A stretch of 21,035 nucleotides of DNA from Xanthobacteraceae bacterium (GCA_030037185.1 JASHRR010000863.1:1-21035); one strand, 5' to 3'; positions 8,421-16,700 are shown, counted from the stretch's first letter. The notes: a model not told the origin generated them from the letters alone. Made by a program: numbers and translations.

Positions 8421-9389
8421 ATGCGATTTATCACAAGAAATTACTTCCATCGCGCAGTTTTGAGATTGACGTTTGCCGCCACATTCTTCTGGCCCGCGTT
8501 TGCGTTTGCGGAGGAGACAACTTCAATTCCTGATTTGTCGGGCATATGGGGACGCTGGTTCAATTTCGAACCGCCGTCGTCAGGACCTGGTCCGGTTATC
8601 AGCAGGCTTCGGAGGTCAGATGGGAGCATCATCCACAGCGTGGTCGGCGATTTCACCAATCCGATCCTGAGGCCGCACACCGCAGAGGTGGTGAAGAACA
8701 ATGGCGAACTGGAGCTGAGCGGCATTGTTATACCCAATCCCCACAACCAATGTCGGCCGGAACCAACTCCGTTCGCATTGAGTATTCAGCTCGGCATGCA
8801 AATCATACAGCAGAAGGACGAAGTCACTCTGCTGTACCTTTCGGACCATCAGGTGCGCCGCGTGCGCCTGAACGTGCCCCATTCTGATCATCCGAAGCCC
8901 ACCTGGCAGGGCGAGTCCGTAGGCCATTATGAGGGCGACACGTTGGTGATCGACACGATCGGCCAAAAGGTGGGGCCGCTTTCGATGGTCGACCGGTTCG
9001 GCACTCCTTTCAGCGCCGCGCTGCACGTGATCGAGCGCTATCGGCTGATCGACGGGGCGACGGCGCGTGACCTCCAGCTGAAGCACGAAAGCACCTATTT
9101 CGGCGCCGGAAGGTCGAGCCCTGGTGGGAGCCCCTACGGCAGGGGCGACATCGACCCTGACGCGACGAAGCCGGGATTGCAGGTCGAGATCAATGTTGAC
9201 GACCCCGCCGTCTTTACGACGCCATGGTCAGGCCTCGTGACTTATCGCCATGTGCAGGGCGAGTGGCCCGAAGCTATATGCGCCGAGAACACGTACGGGT
9301 CGGGGACATCATCGGTCAGCACCTCGTCATCCTCGACCTGCATCTTCAGCAGCTGCTCAGTGCCTGAGGCTGATCAGTCGGATTTCTAA
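8421..9389 (+). CDS. Exported protein of unknown function
   Basis: This 322-residue protein begins with an extended signal peptide (basic MRFITRNYFHR, then LTFAATFFWPAFAFA, cleavage near AFA-EE at about residue 30). GAGGAGG lies about 7 nt before the ATG, giving a strong ribosome binding site. The mature protein begins PDLSGIWGRWF and later has WQGESVGHYEGDTLVIDTIG and MVDRFGTPFSAALHVIERYR. These motifs are shared with many secreted hypothetical proteins of alphaproteobacteria and acidobacteria that start with LSGxW and carry a GxYEGDTLVVDT(I/V)G block. No reaction is known to me. Near the C-terminus a Ser/Thr/Cys-rich stretch (SSVSTSSSSTCIFSSCS) interrupts the expected tail before VPEADQSDF. 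It stands alone between decayed regions. Confidence 0.8.
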   Translation: MRFITRNYFHRAVLRLTFAATFFWPAFAFAEETTSIPDLSGIWGRWFNFEPPSSGPGPVISRLRRSDGSIIHSVVGDFTNPILRPHTAEVVKNNGELELSGIVIPNPHNQCRPEPTPFALSIQLGMQIIQQKDEVTLLYLSDHQVRRVRLNVPHSDHPKPTWQGESVGHYEGDTLVIDTIGQKVGPLSMVDRFGTPFSAALHVIERYRLIDGATARDLQLKHESTYFGAGRSSPGGSPYGRGDIDPDATKPGLQVEINVDDPAVFTTPWSGLVTYRHVQGEWPEAICAENTYGSGTSSVSTSSSSTCIFSSCSVPEADQSDF

Positions 9390-9924
9390 TTAAGTGAGGG
9401 TTGCTGCCGGCTGCGTTTGGCACGACCAGCGCACCGGCCCGACGGATAGAGGGACGCGCACATCTCACGGCGGTCGGGCCCGGAGAATCCGGCATAGCCC
9501 GCGAGATGCCGGTCAGGATGCTCGCCGCTTCGATCGGGAGCAGAATAAGCTTTGGGACCCTTGTACCGGGCTCCCGCGGTCGCTGCGGTTGGATATTGCA
9601 CGAGCGCAACAGGCGCCCGTTCGTCCGGAGGCCGGCGGCCCAAAGGTCCATTAAGCCATGTGCCTCGCGGCCGTATCTCAGCGGGATGTTCTGCGCTGAC
9701 GTAGGGGTGTTTGCGCTCGATGAGTTCGATTCGCTGGACGACGGCGCGACGTTGATGCCAAGACATCCGACGCCGATCAATTGCAGGCCGAGGTAGCGGC
9801 CTTACTGGCTCGCTGGGGCTTATTGTCGCGTTGCTGGATCAGGCAGCGCCAAGGGGTCGACATCGACCAGATAGAGGGTCGGCCGATGCCGCCGGCTGTG
9901 CGACCTTCATCCTCGGCGGCCCTT
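9390..9924. other. About 530 bp without a recognisable gene
   Basis: Frames are open on both strands but have no recognisable motifs, and I found no support for any of them. The far end carries a short minus-strand frame (ATG at 9910) next to the palindrome at 9925-9947, perhaps the start of a lost gene. Confidence 0.4.
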
Positions 9925-9947
9925 TTATGAACCGGGCCGGTTCATAA
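9925..9947. promoter_or_regulatory. 23-bp near-perfect palindrome, operator-like
   Basis: The 11-bp arms TTATGAACCGG and CCGGTTCATAA are exact inverse complements around a single G. ATGAACCGGTTCAT-type sites are typical of TetR-family operators. No TetR gene is seen nearby. The palindrome abuts the AP2 remnant on its right and a short minus-strand frame on its left. Confidence 0.5.
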
Positions 9948-10029
9948 CGCGCGCCAGACGTGGCAAACTGGAATAACCGTCCATGGTGAGAAAATCTCGC
10001 TTGGACATTATTCCGATTCTGAACAAAAG
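9943..10029 (+). pseudogene. AP2 DNA-binding domain fragment of an HNH-type endonuclease
   Basis: One open frame reads HNARQTWQTGITVHGEKISL followed by GHYSDSEQ. This is the middle of an AP2 domain as found at the C-terminus of HNH homing endonucleases (pattern: KWxAxIxVxGKxIxLGxF/YxxxEEA). The intact gene just downstream has the equivalent segment NNQRISLGHYSDFKEA. The nucleotides ATCTCGCT...GGACATTATTC are shared by both, so the two are visibly related. The N-terminal HNH half is absent, cut off at or near the palindrome at 9925-9947. The frame stays open for about 40 codons beyond but loses the family pattern. Confidence 0.65.
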
Positions 10030-10090
10030 TTAGGGCGCGTACTGAAGCTGAGCGCAAGTATTTTGACTAGTTTTGAAGAGTATAGTAAAG

Positions 10091-10600
10091 ATGGGAAGAA
10101 GAAAAGAAGATATTCTGACCCAAGACTATCTTAAATCCATCTTGAGGTATGAGCCTCACACAGGCAAGTTTTTCTGGCTAGTTGACAAAGGCAGGGTAGG
10201 ATCTGGTGACAAAGCTGGAACGAAGAGTCGTCGTGGATATGTGGACATCAAGATAGATGGCAGGTCATATCTGGCTCATCGTCTGGCATGGTTATATGTG
10301 ACGGGAGAGTTTCCAATCCGTGAGATAGATCACATCAACGGAAATCCATCAAATAACAGGTGGACTAATCTGAGGGAAGGAACTCACTCGCAAGTAACGA
10401 CACCTCACAGAACTTACAAAACTAATATCTCAGGATATAGCGGTGTTCACTGGAGAAAAGATGCGGACAAATACAGGGTCAGGATAACAGTGAATAATCA
10501 AAGGATCTCGCTGGGACATTATTCAGATTTCAAAGAAGCATGTAGAGCAAGGGCTAAGGCCGAGAAAAAGTATTTTGGTAAGTATAGAAGAGTGAAGTGA
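10091..10600 (+). CDS. HNH endonuclease with AP2 DNA-binding domain (homing-endonuclease type)
   Basis: This is a 169-residue protein if started at the ATG at 10091. A TTG at 10073 in the same frame would add six residues but has no better ribosome binding site, while GAAGAG lies ten bases before the ATG. The N-terminal region (LTQDYLKSILRYEPHTGKFF) is the usual lead-in of phage HNH proteins. The HNH core spans AHRLAWLYVTGEFP, then EIDHINGNPSNNRWTNLRE (DH, N and N as the metal-site and catalytic signature). The C-terminal AP2 domain runs SGYSGVHWRKDADKYRVRI to LGHYSDFKEACRARAKAEKK. Such genes are selfish mobile elements of phages and bacteria that cut a target site. The gene is much AT-richer than its neighbours and uses AGA/AGG and ATA freely, which is strong evidence of transfer. 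It has its own terminator, and no intron or phage gene is visible around it. Confidence 0.9.
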   Translation: MGRRKEDILTQDYLKSILRYEPHTGKFFWLVDKGRVGSGDKAGTKSRRGYVDIKIDGRSYLAHRLAWLYVTGEFPIREIDHINGNPSNNRWTNLREGTHSQVTTPHRTYKTNISGYSGVHWRKDADKYRVRITVNNQRISLGHYSDFKEACRARAKAEKKYFGKYRRVK

Positions 10601-10630
10601 AAGAAGTGACCATTTGCTTCCACTTTTTTT
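10600..10630 (+). terminator. Rho-independent terminator of the HNH gene
   Basis: AAGAAGTG pairs with CACTTTTTTT across a 12-base loop directly after the TGA, with A-T pairs extending the stem into a run of seven T. It is well placed and fits the AT-rich style of the gene it ends. Confidence 0.65.
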
Positions 10631-11403
10631 GTGTTTTGCAAGCGCGCGGGCGCGAAGCGTCTGTATTCTAATCCCGCTCCTGGCTCATCTGCCGGACGTG
10701 GAGGTCGACGTTCTGCCTCCTGAGTTTTCACAGCACCTGTCTATTCGGCCAAGCAGAGTTTAAGAGGAGGCATCCATGTCCAAGTTCGCCCCTGCGCTGG
10801 ACAGCGGCCGCGTTAGCTGTTCGAATGCCTCAGCCTCGATTTGACGGCCCTGCCTGCGGGCCAGGTCGATAGCTCAAAGAAAAATACCCATCAAGCGTTC
10901 TCGCCGGCAGCGGGTCCGATACCGTGATAGCCGATCGGTGGAGCTGCTTCGTCACGGCTCACCCCGCGAGCCAACGGGCTGTTCAGGAGTTGATTCTGGA
11001 CCTAACGCAAGGCGGCCGAGCGGGCGGCATCGAAGACGAAAGCAGTTTGTGGGGTGATCCAGCGCCCGGGCTCCTTTTCTCGGGCTTCCCTCCTCTGTTG
11101 AAGCTTGAAGCTTTGATTCAAACGATAGAAAACGGCAGACTGCCGAGCGGCGCTCGATATTGTCATGAGAGTGTTGGCTGCGCGGTGAGGCGGCGGAGGC
11201 TCAGGCGGCTATCGAGCGCCGGGCGACAGTGCCGATGCGCAAATCGATCGACCCGCCGACATCCACGCCACTATGAGGGCATGATTTGGCTCAATGGCGG
11301 TTGGCGTTGCGCCGGCCATTGCGTGAATCGGCTGTGACCGATGCAGATCCCGGCGACGAGCGCCCCTTGATCGAGTTGCGGCAGATTGACGATGACGCCG
11401 GCT
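10631..11403. other. About 770 bp without a recognisable gene
   Basis: A strong ribosome binding site (AAGAGGAGG) precedes an ATG at 10776, but that frame stops after 17 codons (MSKFAPALDSGR...). This suggests the head of a lost gene. The longer frame from 10924 has no family motif and becomes Arg-rich, typical of a shadow frame. I see no intact gene. Confidence 0.4.
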
Positions 11404-11703
11404 TCACAGAGGGTCATGCCACAGCCGCGCCGGCATTCTGCCGTTAAGCTGATCGTCCACGCGAGAATGGCTTGCGCTCCCAACGACGACAAGGTTGATT
11501 TGCGGGGGCGAGGATTCGTCGCCCATTGACATTCGCGCCGCAGGCTCGATGGTGTTCCCTGGATGCAGGACGACCGGGCCTTGATATCGGCTTTTGCGGA
11601 TAACTGGCAGCCAGGTCGCGTCCTCTTTCTCAAGATACCAGTTGAACCATGGCGCGCACCCATCAAAACGGACCCAAACGGCGGTGCTTTCGTTTCCTCC
11701 TTG
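11404..11703 (-). pseudogene. Unidentified decayed minus-strand frame
   Basis: A minus-strand frame is open for about 99 codons without an initiating ATG at its head. It has a protein-like composition: STAVWVRFDGCAPWFNWYLE, then KEDATWLPVIRKSRYQGPVV, HPGNTIEPAARMSMGDES and INLVVVG. The high content of Trp, Phe and Tyr is unusual for a chance frame in GC-rich DNA. I do not recognise the family. Its first 50 bases are antisense to the start of the TctC-like gene, so both cannot be ancestral coding there. It is probably the remnant of a gene truncated when the TctC gene was joined here. Confidence 0.35.
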
Positions 11704-12656
11704 TCATCGTCGCCGCGTCGCTAGCTTTGCCGCTCTCCTTTTCTCTCGCTCAATATGACTACTTTCCGTCACGACCGATCACCATCGTGATTCCGTTCAC
11801 GCCGGGCGGCAGCGCCGATGTGCTGATGCGGCTAGTCGGTCAGAAGCTGTCCGAAAGCGTGAAGCAACCGGTGCTGCTCGACAATCGCCCCGGCGGGGGC
11901 GGTAATGTGGGGGCGCTCGCTGTCAAACTGGCGCCGCCCGACGGATACACGCTGTTCATGGCTCATACCGGCACCGCCGTAAACGTCACGCTCTATCCGA
12001 ACCTGAAATTCGACCCGATCAAGGATTTTCAGCCGATCACGCCGCTGATCTCGTTTCCGAGCATTCTGGTCGTTCCGGCAGCCAGTTCGGCAAAGACTTT
12101 TGCTGAATTCGTTGCGCGCGCAAAGGCTCAGCCTGGAGGCCTGAGCTACGCATCCCAGGGCGTCGGCTCCAGCGGACACCTGTTGGGCGAGATGCTCGCG
12201 CGAGGTGCAGGCGTCACGATGGTTCACGTCCCGTACCGGGGCGTGGTGCCGGCGATCACCGATCTGATCGCGGGCCGGGTGGATTTCCTGTTCTCCTCAC
12301 CGATCTCGGCATTTGCCTACCTGCAGGATGGCCGTTTGCGCGCTCTCGGCATCACGGGTGAAGCGCGCTCGCCGATCTTGGCTGATGTTGCCACCCTGGC
12401 GGAACTCGGATTTCCTAACCTCCAGCTGTCGACGTGGTTCGGCATAGTCGGACCGGCCGGAATACCGGCGCCAATCATTAAAAAGCTCAATGAGCAATTC
12501 ATCAGCGCGGCGCACAGCGCAGCAGTGACCCAAATGGTGGTGTCGCAGGCAGCCGAGGTTTTCACCGCCACGCCAGAGGAGTTTGGCGCAGTGATGGCGC
12601 GCGACATCGTGCGGCTGGGCAAGGTGGTGCGCGAATCGGGCGCCAAGGGGGAGTGA
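11649..12656 (+). CDS. Tripartite tricarboxylate transporter substrate-binding protein (TctC/Bug family)
   Basis: This 335-residue periplasmic protein has a signal peptide after a basic head (RRCFRFLLVIVAASLALPLS, cleavage near SLA-Q at about residue 34). The mature part opens with YFPSRPITIVIPFTPGGSAD, the Bug-family hallmark. It continues with LDNRPGGGGNVGALAVKLAPPDGYT and GVGSSGHLLGEML, then VPYRGVVPAITDLIAGRVD and FGIVGPAGIPAPIIKKLNEQ. These are the conserved ligand-carboxylate loops and hinge segments. Length is normal for the family. Members bind organic acids for TctAB transporters, but many are orphans. No tctA/tctB is in this window, so it looks orphan. The ATG lacks a visible Shine-Dalgarno and sits within a CCATGG overlapping a decayed antisense frame, so the true 5' end may be rearranged. 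Confidence 0.9.
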   Translation: MARTHQNGPKRRCFRFLLVIVAASLALPLSFSLAQYDYFPSRPITIVIPFTPGGSADVLMRLVGQKLSESVKQPVLLDNRPGGGGNVGALAVKLAPPDGYTLFMAHTGTAVNVTLYPNLKFDPIKDFQPITPLISFPSILVVPAASSAKTFAEFVARAKAQPGGLSYASQGVGSSGHLLGEMLARGAGVTMVHVPYRGVVPAITDLIAGRVDFLFSSPISAFAYLQDGRLRALGITGEARSPILADVATLAELGFPNLQLSTWFGIVGPAGIPAPIIKKLNEQFISAAHSAAVTQMVVSQAAEVFTATPEEFGAVMARDIVRLGKVVRESGAKGE

Positions 12657-13329
12657 CGCGGAGGGGATCTAGTCACCCAATTTCCGGCCTGGCGATCCAG
12701 TTCAGGAGAACTCTGGGCAGAGCACACAGCCGAGCCCGGACACCGCGATCGCAACCTGGCAGGCCGCAGCGGAAGCAAATCGGCAACCCCCGAAATGTAC
12801 ATCCCGCGTGAAGCGGATTGCGGGAGGATTGGGAGTGCCGAGCTGCAACAGATCTCAGCCAAGGCTACAGCGGCGTCGGAAAACTGGATCTCGAAGATCA
12901 TCGAACTCCCCGCCATAGAGAACGGCATGCCGGGAAGGAATGGTCAGCGAAAGCCGGAACCACTCAGCGGGTCGCCTAGGCGCTCCCCGCACAGCGAAGG
13001 CATCGGTAGAAGCCGCCAAGCGGTGAAATCGCGGTGTGCCTGCGAGTGGCCGCCGGACCCGACTCAGAGCGCGCACATGTAGGCCGCCGCGCGATGCCGG
13101 AAGCTCGGACGCAAACTAGCCGATTGGCGGGCGTATGCCGGGAGCAGGCTTAAGCTCGGGAGCGGACCGGGAAGGCGCCGGCTGAAACGCCAACCCGCCA
13201 GCCGTACTAGGGAAAACCCGCCGTAGGGGGGATCGAGGAAACGTCGGCATCAGTCGAAGCCCGGTCCGCGCCCCGATCCTGCCCGACTGAAGGTTGATAT
13301 TGCGTTTTGGGTCAGCTAGCTGACCCAGG
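12657..13329. other. About 670 bp without a recognisable gene
   Basis: A plus-strand frame from 12795 (MYIPREADCGRIGSAELQQI...) has a first 25 residues faintly like the start of DUF4242 proteins. It then loses any pattern and becomes Arg/Ser/Pro-rich. I do not call a gene. A 20-bp palindrome lies at 13308-13327. Confidence 0.35.
13308..13327. repeat. 20-bp perfect palindrome
   Basis: TGGGTCAGCT is followed directly by its inverse complement AGCTGACCCA. It lies at the downstream edge of the transposase remnant. It could be an operator, a recombination site or the scar of an insertion. Nothing in the flanks decides. Confidence 0.7.
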
Positions 13330-13590
13330 AAAACGCGCGCGAACTAACTGGCCCATCGCGGCCGTCGGTACAGCCCTTGCCGTCATCGTTTGGGAGGGCC
13401 TTGATGATCTTGCGCGGCGAGCGACCGAGAACTTCGACCGGTTCGTTGTATAGATCATCTTGCGGACGCCGGTGCGAAGGCGAAGAACGAACAAGACGTG
13501 CTCCCACGCCCCGCGGCACGTGTGCCCGATCGCTGGATAGCGCTTTGCCGTATGGCCTCGAGAAACGGCGAGCGCGTTGGCTGCGGGCGC
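13330..13590 (-). pseudogene. IS256-family transposase remnant (C-terminal part)
   Basis: The minus strand contains AANALAVSRGHTAKRYPAIG, then WEHVLFVLRLRTGVRKMIYT and TN in one frame. After a frameshift it continues NEPVEVLGRSPRKIIKALPN, then DDGKG. The IS256/Mutator-like transposase consensus here reads (K)YPAI..SWRR.WE.V.[42 protein letters not shown]. The conserved Glu of the DDE triad lies in the NAIES segment and is displaced by the frameshift region. The N-terminal three quarters of the protein and clear terminal inverted repeats are missing, so it is a dead fragment. Confidence 0.8.
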
Positions 13591-13681
13591 GACAAATTGG
13601 CTAGGGTGCTCAGCCCTACAAGTCCCGAACATGCTGTAACCTGAGGCGGGCTTCGGTCCTTACGCGACGACGGGGTCGAGC

Positions 13682-15943
13682 ATGTCTATGATGTTGCGCT
13701 ATATCTTGGCTGCGTTCATCATGCTTGGGGCGGCGATATTTGCAATCTCGCCCTTTGCCAGCACATTCGTAGAGCAATGGTCGCGCCGTGACGTCGAGCT
13801 TCGCTCCAAGCTTGTTTTCAATTCGGTGCGGGATGAATTGGCAAATCTTCTAGCGGTCGGCGCAACCGCACAAATCGATGATTTATTTGATCGTCTTGCT
13901 CTTGATGAGAGGCTGCTGGCGGTAGGTTTCTGTGACCGCGAAGGTTCGCTGCGCTATCAAAGCAAGCTCATGCCTGCAAATTTCTCCTGCGAGAAAGTTG
14001 CGCGTGCGGCAACTGCGAGCTTTTCCGCTATCGGTGCGGAGGAGCGCCGGCTCCTTGTTGGCTCGTTCCCCATTGCTACCGACAAGACAAGTGGTCACCT
14101 GATACTTCTGCACGATCTGACCTTCGCGCAGCAGCGGAGCGCACAGGCGCGGACCTGGATAGCTATCTCGCTCACTGGAGTCGCGCTCATAGGCGCCGCG
14201 CTTGCGTCCATATTCGCGCTCTTGATCGTTCGCCGCTGGTTGCAGTCGATAAGGCTTGCGATCGAAGACGTAAAGGCGGGGCGTAACCGTGGCTTAGGCC
14301 AGGATCAGGGCTTAGTCTTCGGCCGTCAGATTCGCGACGTGCTGCGGGAACTCACAGAGACAACGCGCTCATTCGATACGACGGACGTCAATTGGGGCCC
14401 TGACACCGTGCGTCTGACGCTGGAAAGCCAGCTTCCCGACGCACAAATCATCGTCGTTTCGAATCGAGAGCCCTATATCCACAATCGTGCGGAAGAGGGG
14501 GCAGTGCTGCAAACGCCGGCAAGTGGACTTGTAGCAGCAATCGAGCCGGTAATGCGGGCCTGTGGCGGTACCTGGATCGCGCACGGCAGCGGCAGCGCCG
14601 ATCGCGACGTCGTCGATGCCCATGACCGTATTCGGGTGCCGCCTGCATCTCCTGTCTACACACTGCGCCGGGTGTGGCTTTCTGAGAAGGAGGAGGAAGG
14701 CTACTATTTCGGATTGGCTAACGAAGGATTGTGGCCGCTATGTCATGTTGTGTTTGTCCGGCCAGCCTTCAGAGACGCGGACTGGAATGAATATCGCGCC
14801 GTCAACGCACGGTTTGCTGCGGCCGTTGCGGAGGAGGCGAACTGTGCCGATCCGATCGTCCTGGTGCAGGACTATCATTTTGCGCTGCTGCCGAAAATGA
14901 TTCGTGAACGGCTGCCAGATGCAACCATCATCACGTTCTGGCACATTCCCTGGCCGAACGCGGAGACCTTTGGCATCTGCCCATGGAAGGAGGAAATCAT
15001 AGCGGGCCTGCTTGGAAGTTCAGTTCTGGGCTTCCACACCCAATTCCATTGCAACAACTTTATCGACACCGTCGATCGCTTTATCGAGAGTCGAATTGAT
15101 CGCGAGCACGCTTCGGTGACTGTCAGCGGCCACGAAACCTTCGTCCGGCCGTATCCAATCTCAATAGAATGGCCGCCAACCGCGCTCGCTGACCAGAAAT
15201 CGGTGATCGCTTGCCGGACTTCGGTTCGTGCCGGCCTGGGCTTGAGCGACTCGATACGGATAGGCGTCGGCATCGAACGCTTCGACTACACTAAAGGTAT
15301 TCTCGACCGTCTGCGCGCTGTCGATACATTTCTCTCCCGTTACCCCGAATGGATCGGTCGTTTCGTTTTCTTCCAGGTTGCGGCTCCAACGCGAGCGAAG
15401 CTCGCGACATATCGCAACCTACACGACGAGGCCGAGTGTCTTGTCCGCGAGATTAACGATCGGCACGGTAACGAAAGGTACACCCCTATTTCGCTTATCG
15501 TGCGGCATTTTGAGCCTGTAGAAGTGTTCGAGCTGTTTCGCGCCGCCGACCTGTGCGTCGTCTCCAGCCTTCATGACGGCATGAATCTCGTTGCCAAGGA
15601 GTTCGTGGCTGCCCGCGATGACGAGCAAGGGGTCTTGATCCTGTCCGATTTTGCGGGCGCATCGCGCGAATTATCGGAAGCGCTAATCGTAAATCCTTAT
15701 GATCTCCAGTCCGTGAGTGAGGCTATCGCGCGCGCTCTTCACATGTCCGAGACAGAACAGCGCGATCGCATGCGGCTAATGCGTGACGTGGTGCGCACTC
15801 GAAATGTTTATCGTTGGGCGGGCCAGATGCTGCTCGACGCATCCCAGCTCAGAAAACGCCAAAAGATTATGCTGCTGGCTTCACAGAAGCCTAAGAATAC
15901 GCTCATCCAAGGTCGTTTCGGAAAATTGCGTCAAGTTCGATGA
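13682..15943 (+). CDS. Membrane-anchored trehalose-6-phosphate synthase (GT20) with periplasmic sensor-like N-terminus
   Basis: The 753-residue protein joins two parts. Residues 6-24 and about 159-183 are transmembrane segments flanking a periplasmic domain of about 130 residues (with Cys84 and Cys103). A short HAMP-like linker follows ([20 protein letters not shown]). From about residue 255 ([10 protein letters not shown]) to about 725 there is a full GT20 domain. It has [10 protein letters not shown] (395-404), [10 protein letters not shown] (419-428), the donor-binding [15 protein letters not shown] with Arg533 and Lys538, and [16 protein letters not shown] near 620-640. The enzyme makes trehalose-6-phosphate from UDP-glucose and glucose-6-phosphate in the cytosol. 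Typical OtsA is about 460-490 residues, so the N-terminal 250 residues are an addition. The glycine-rich acceptor loop is TPASGL rather than the usual GGL. No otsB phosphatase gene is adjacent. The start codon is supported by a weak GGGTCGAG about 4 nt upstream. Confidence 0.9.
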   Translation: MSMMLRYILAAFIMLGAAIFAISPFASTFVEQWSRRDVELRSKLVFNSVRDELANLLAVGATAQIDDLFDRLALDERLLAVGFCDREGSLRYQSKLMPANFSCEKVARAATASFSAIGAEERRLLVGSFPIATDKTSGHLILLHDLTFAQQRSAQARTWIAISLTGVALIGAALASIFALLIVRRWLQSIRLAIEDVKAGRNRGLGQDQGLVFGRQIRDVLRELTETTRSFDTTDVNWGPDTVRLTLESQLPDAQIIVVSNREPYIHNRAEEGAVLQTPASGLVAAIEPVMRACGGTWIAHGSGSADRDVVDAHDRIRVPPASPVYTLRRVWLSEKEEEGYYFGLANEGLWPLCHVVFVRPAFRDADWNEYRAVNARFAAAVAEEANCADPIVLVQDYHFALLPKMIRERLPDATIITFWHIPWPNAETFGICPWKEEIIAGLLGSSVLGFHTQFHCNNFIDTVDRFIESRIDREHASVTVSGHETFVRPYPISIEWPPTALADQKSVIACRTSVRAGLGLSDSIRIGVGIERFDYTKGILDRLRAVDTFLSRYPEWIGRFVFFQVAAPTRAKLATYRNLHDEAECLVREINDRHGNERYTPISLIVRHFEPVEVFELFRAADLCVVSSLHDGMNLVAKEFVAARDDEQGVLILSDFAGASRELSEALIVNPYDLQSVSEAIARALHMSETEQRDRMRLMRDVVRTRNVYRWAGQMLLDASQLRKRQKIMLLASQKPKNTLIQGRFGKLRQVR

Positions 15944-16604
15944 CGCGTCTGATAGGGCCAAACCGGATGGGCGCAAGCGGCCCATCGGACAGTTGGCGGC
16001 ATTCGACCGGCACCGATGCGATCAGGAAAGGCCGTTCGCGGCGATGGAACGCCGTACACCGTATCACCGACCCGGGTGTCATGACCGGCACACGATGGCG
16101 AGACGATTATCCTGCGTCACGCACGCTCAACTTGAGCGTGGAACGTCGGGACGGCCAGCGCATCCTTGAATTGTTGTGGGAAGAGCGCGCCGGTGCCTCC
16201 GTAAATCAGCCACCAGAGCGCGGGGCTCGGAAAGCGCGCTGATAAAGACGCCATCCCGAACGCGACATCCGCCGGGAAGTTCGTGCCGACGGCTTCAAGC
16301 TTGCGCTATGAGACGGCCGATGGCAGCATTGCCCTCGGATGAGGGTGCTGCCGGACTACTCCATTGGTACAAAAGCTTCATTAGCGCCGGGCTTCGATGT
16401 GCCACCGATGCGGGTTGAAAATGACTGTCGGTGGGTATGACGCCCGAAATGTTGCAGCCGGACCTGTAGGCATTTCATCCCAGCGCTGGTGGGCAGGACA
16501 CCCTTTTCCGCGCGCCGACAAGCCGGATTTCCGAGCAGGGGCACACCCTGGCGTTGGGCTGCCCGCTTAATCGCCATAGCCGATTCGATTTTGCCTTTGC
16601 CCGA
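15944..16604. other. About 660 bp without a recognisable gene
   Basis: A 100-codon frame starts at 15940, overlapping the previous stop as ATGA, but it has no ribosome binding site and no family pattern. A hairpin GATGGGC / GCCCATC lies at 15966-15986 without a T-run. A palindrome lies at 16122-16140. No intact gene is seen. Confidence 0.4.
16122..16140. repeat. 19-bp palindrome
   Basis: CACGCTCAA and TTGAGCGTG are exact inverse complements around a single C. It is in a gene-free stretch. It could be a regulator site or a hairpin, but there is no T-run to make it a terminator. Confidence 0.6.
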
Positions 16605-16700
16605 CCAAAGGAGGCCGCCAATTACGGCGGCCTCAAGTCTAGGGAGAAACGCCCCGGGGAGGGCGTTTGGAGGAAATGCCCAAGGAGATGGGCGCTACTG
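16605..16700 (-). ncRNA. Candidate small RNA with repeated anti-Shine-Dalgarno motifs (alpha-r14/cuckoo-like)
   Basis: Read on the minus strand there are three hairpins in a row. Hairpin 1 (16694-16677) has GCCC/GGGC arms and loop AUCUCCUU. A linker UUUCCUCC follows. Hairpin 2 (16668-16647) has perfect 8-bp arms AAACGCCC / GGGCGUUU and loop UCCCCG. A linker CUCCCUAGACUU follows. Hairpin 3 (16634-16611) has perfect 9-bp arms GAGGCCGCC / GGCGGCCUC, followed by CUUUGGU as a possible terminator. Loops and linkers repeatedly present CUCC-type sequence complementary to ribosome binding sites. This is the architecture of the alphaproteobacterial alpha-r14 / CuckOO small RNAs, which carry anti-SD motifs in the loops of successive hairpins. 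It lies about 200 bp downstream of the MocR gene on the same strand. No clear promoter was picked, and the terminal U-run is weak. Confidence 0.5.

Noticed and set aside
12795..13082. Possible DUF4242-like remnant
   Set aside because: Only the first 25 residues vaguely resemble the family and the rest has no similarity. Too weak to annotate.
13140..13300. Possible intron or structured RNA remnant around the purine-rich stretch
   Set aside because: Searched by eye for group II intron domain V and conserved start sequence; neither is present.
15940..16242. 100-codon frame overlapping the trehalose-phosphate synthase stop as ATGA
   Set aside because: The overlap looked like translational coupling, but there is no ribosome binding site, no family pattern, and the sequence is Arg-rich as in chance frames.
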